DNA of 64,000 nucleotides from Spirosoma taeanense (GTDB lineage: Bacteria > Bacteroidota > Bacteroidia > Cytophagales > Spirosomataceae), in NCBI RefSeq assembly GCF_013127955.1, contig NZ_CP053435.1:3509001-3573000 (forward strand), read 5' to 3'. Numbering within the stretch: the stretch's first letter is position 1; each line of letters opens with the position of its first letter. Made by a program: the position numbers and the translations under genes. The notes below the pieces were generated by a model, which was not told where the DNA came from, made no database searches, and saw only the letters and a list, made by a program, of their open reading frames with translations. Positions 62,629 through 64,000 of this stretch are shown here, one piece after another.

Positions 62629-63543
62629 ATGCTCAACCTCGGTTTTGTCTCCGCCATCCTGGCCGATTATGACCTGAACGGTGTTCTTAAATTTGCCTCG
62701 GACCATACATTCAAATGCGTCGAACTCATGTGCTGGCCCAGCGGCAACGCCGATGCACGCCGGTATGCGGGCGTTACGCATATAGACGTCGACAATCTGC
62801 ACCCCGACCAGATTCATACGCTGATGCGGCTCTATCATGTGTCGATTTCGGGACTTGGCTACTACCCAAATCCACTTGACCCGAATCCGGAGCAGGCTGA
62901 GTTTTACCGGGAACATCTCAAGAAAATCATTCGGGCGGCTGCCAAACTGGGGGTGCCGGTCGTTAATACATTCATTGGGCGCAATCCGTCGCTGAGCGTA
63001 GCAGATAACCTGAAACTGTACGCCGAACACTGGCCCGGCATCATCCGGGTAGCCGAAGAGTGTAATATTAAAATCGGCATCGAAAACTGCCCAATGTGGT
63101 TCACCGACGACGAATGGCCGGGCGGCAAGAACCTCGCCACGACACCCGCTATCTGGGACAGGATGTTCGAAATTATCCCCTCGCGGGCACTGGGCCTGAA
63201 CTACGACCCCAGCCATCTGGTCTGGCAGATGATGGATGAAGTGCAGCCCATCTACGATTACCGCGAGCGCCTGCACCATATCCACCTGAAGGACGTAAAA
63301 GTGTATCGCGACAAACTCAACCGTGTTGGTATCATGGCCAATCCGCTGGAGTACCACTCGCCTAAACTTCCGGGCCTGGGCGACGTTCGGTGGCGGGACT
63401 TTTTCGCGGCCCTGACCGATGTGCGGTACCGCGGGCCCGTCTGCATTGAGGTGGAGGATAAAGCATACGAAGGCAGCTCAGAAGACGTACAGACGGCTAT
63501 CCTGACCGCCCGAAACTACCTGAATCAATTCCTGGTGCTTTAA
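62629..63543 (+). CDS. Sugar phosphate isomerase/epimerase (TIM barrel)
   Basis: 304 residues from ATG 62629; an upstream frame from 62563 would start inside the promoter. An AP-endonuclease-2-type barrel with metal ligands Glu152 (IGIENCP), Asp193 and His196 (NYDPSHLVW), His219 (HHIHLKD) and a late Glu (CIEVED). Relatives isomerise or epimerise sugars and inositols, using a divalent metal. The natural substrate is unknown. A long hairpin follows. Confidence 0.88.
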   Translation: MLNLGFVSAILADYDLNGVLKFASDHTFKCVELMCWPSGNADARRYAGVTHIDVDNLHPDQIHTLMRLYHVSISGLGYYPNPLDPNPEQAEFYREHLKKIIRAAAKLGVPVVNTFIGRNPSLSVADNLKLYAEHWPGIIRVAEECNIKIGIENCPMWFTDDEWPGGKNLATTPAIWDRMFEIIPSRALGLNYDPSHLVWQMMDEVQPIYDYRERLHHIHLKDVKVYRDKLNRVGIMANPLEYHSPKLPGLGDVRWRDFFAALTDVRYRGPVCIEVEDKAYEGSSEDVQTAILTARNYLNQFLVL

Positions 63544-63579
63544 TTACAGAGACTATACCCAACATAGAATCTGAAGTCA

Positions 63580-63636
63580 AATACTGACTGTCGGAGAGCA
63601 AGCCAGCTGCTGTTTTAGTCTCCGACAATCAGTATT
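63580..63636 (+). terminator. Long hairpin after the isomerase gene
   Basis: The 18-bp arms 63580-63597 and 63619-63636 (one mismatch) have a 21-nt loop. The tail is TTCG, not a T tract. Confidence 0.55.
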
Positions 63637-63852
63637 TTCGTTTCTGTGCATAACTGGCTCAATGTCTTCTATATTCCTATCTCGCCCCGTCATGGTATAT
63701 GCAATAGCTAGGGCCAATGAAGCAGAAATCCTTCACTAAAAACGGGAAATTTCCCATTGACTTCAAAAATGACCAGTTATTAGCTTTACGAAATACTTGT
63801 AAGAAATACTCATACAATAGTGAACAATTTATTTTAGATATATCCATAACAT
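63637..63852. other. AT-rich spacer before the last gene
   Basis: About 215 bp clearly richer in A and T than the rest. A 65-residue open frame (63717) is present but overlaps the start of the next gene and looks non-coding. A possible -7 box TATTTTAG lies near 63830. Confidence 0.45.
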
Positions 63853-64000
63853 ATGTTCGGTTCACAGATACTGGAAGTTGCGATAGGCATAATCTTTATT
63901 TTTCTACTGGTTAGTATCATCTGCTCTGCCCTTCGCGAAGGTATTGAAGCTTGGCTAAAAACCAGGGCGGCTTACCTTGAATATGGCATCCGAGAGTTAT
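63853..64000 (+). CDS. Conserved membrane protein, 5' part
   Basis: The frame from ATG 63853 runs off the window edge (49 codons seen). It begins with a membrane helix (ILEVAIGIIFIFLLVSIICSAL) followed by REGIEAWLKTRAAYLEYGIREL. This N-terminal pattern is that of a widely conserved family of unknown function, in which a helix is followed by a charged 'RA.LE.GI..L' segment. The rest lies beyond base 64000. Confidence 0.7.
   Translation, partial: MFGSQILEVAIGIIFIFLLVSIICSALREGIEAWLKTRAAYLEYGIREL

Noticed and set aside
62584-63357. 257-residue frame antisense to the sugar isomerase
   Set aside because: The isomerase has all its metal ligands and a promoter; the antisense frame has none.
63717-63914. 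65-residue frame in the AT-rich gap
   Set aside because: It overlaps the start of a recognisable membrane protein at 63853 and has no protein-like pattern.

Overview
The window looks like chromosome of a Bacteroidota member, most likely Cytophagales close to Spirosoma. This is inferred from protein types, not from a database search. Supporting signs are a moderately GC-rich sequence, promoters of the Bacteroidota type (TTG, about 20 nt, TAnnTTTG), few Shine-Dalgarno sequences, and clade-typical genes: a TMF-like 17-residue-repeat protein, a Tat-type Gfo/Idh oxidoreductase, a DUF3098 protein beside ftsX, a malic enzyme fused to a phosphotransacetylase domain, TPR histidine kinases, and a lone UgpC/MsmX-type ATPase. 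I see no rRNA, tRNA, CRISPR array, insertion sequence or prophage.

Layout. 1-2.9 kb: the end of a sugar-use operon (GH130 enzyme, lipoprotein with a six-hairpin-like fold, ABC ATPase). 3.1-9.3 kb: secreted proteins (repeat fibre, oxidoreductase plus SMP-30 lactonase, PA14-OmpA tether, intradiol dioxygenase). 9.3-15.2 kb, minus strand: a LytS/LytTR two-component system with two membrane or lipoprotein genes, then a NarL regulator and a TPR histidine kinase. 15.4-21.9 kb: small tailoring-type enzymes (SnoaL/NTF2 proteins, FAD oxidoreductase, DUF4188 protein, SRPBCC protein) ending against an MFS exporter with a C-terminal monooxygenase-like domain, followed by a tripartite RND efflux operon to 27.8 kb. 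28-41 kb: housekeeping and envelope genes (glnS, a nucleotidyltransferase pair, truA, a DUF6600 protein, corA, two secreted amidohydrolases, a DEAD-box helicase). 41-45.6 kb: a partial histidine operon, hisG-hisD-[VapBC-like pair]-[deformylase-like]-hisC, preceded by a probable His leader peptide and attenuator. 45.7-64 kb: an outer-membrane protein, a UvrD/RecB-like helicase, PAP2, metF, a trehalase-like protein, ftsX-DUF3098-uppP-truB-ribF, an SPW protein, maeB, trpS, a cell-wall protein, a sugar isomerase and the start of a membrane protein.

The most interesting items are regulatory RNA signals (the his leader; a promoter-hairpin-U-tract unit in the DEAD-box helicase leader), an insertion of toxin-antitoxin and deformylase-like genes inside the his operon, several enzymes that have lost catalytic residues (trehalase, RecB-like nuclease, amidohydrolase modules), the SnoaL/FAD/MFS cluster next to a two-component system, and a family of intergenic hairpins whose arms are built from short repeated words.
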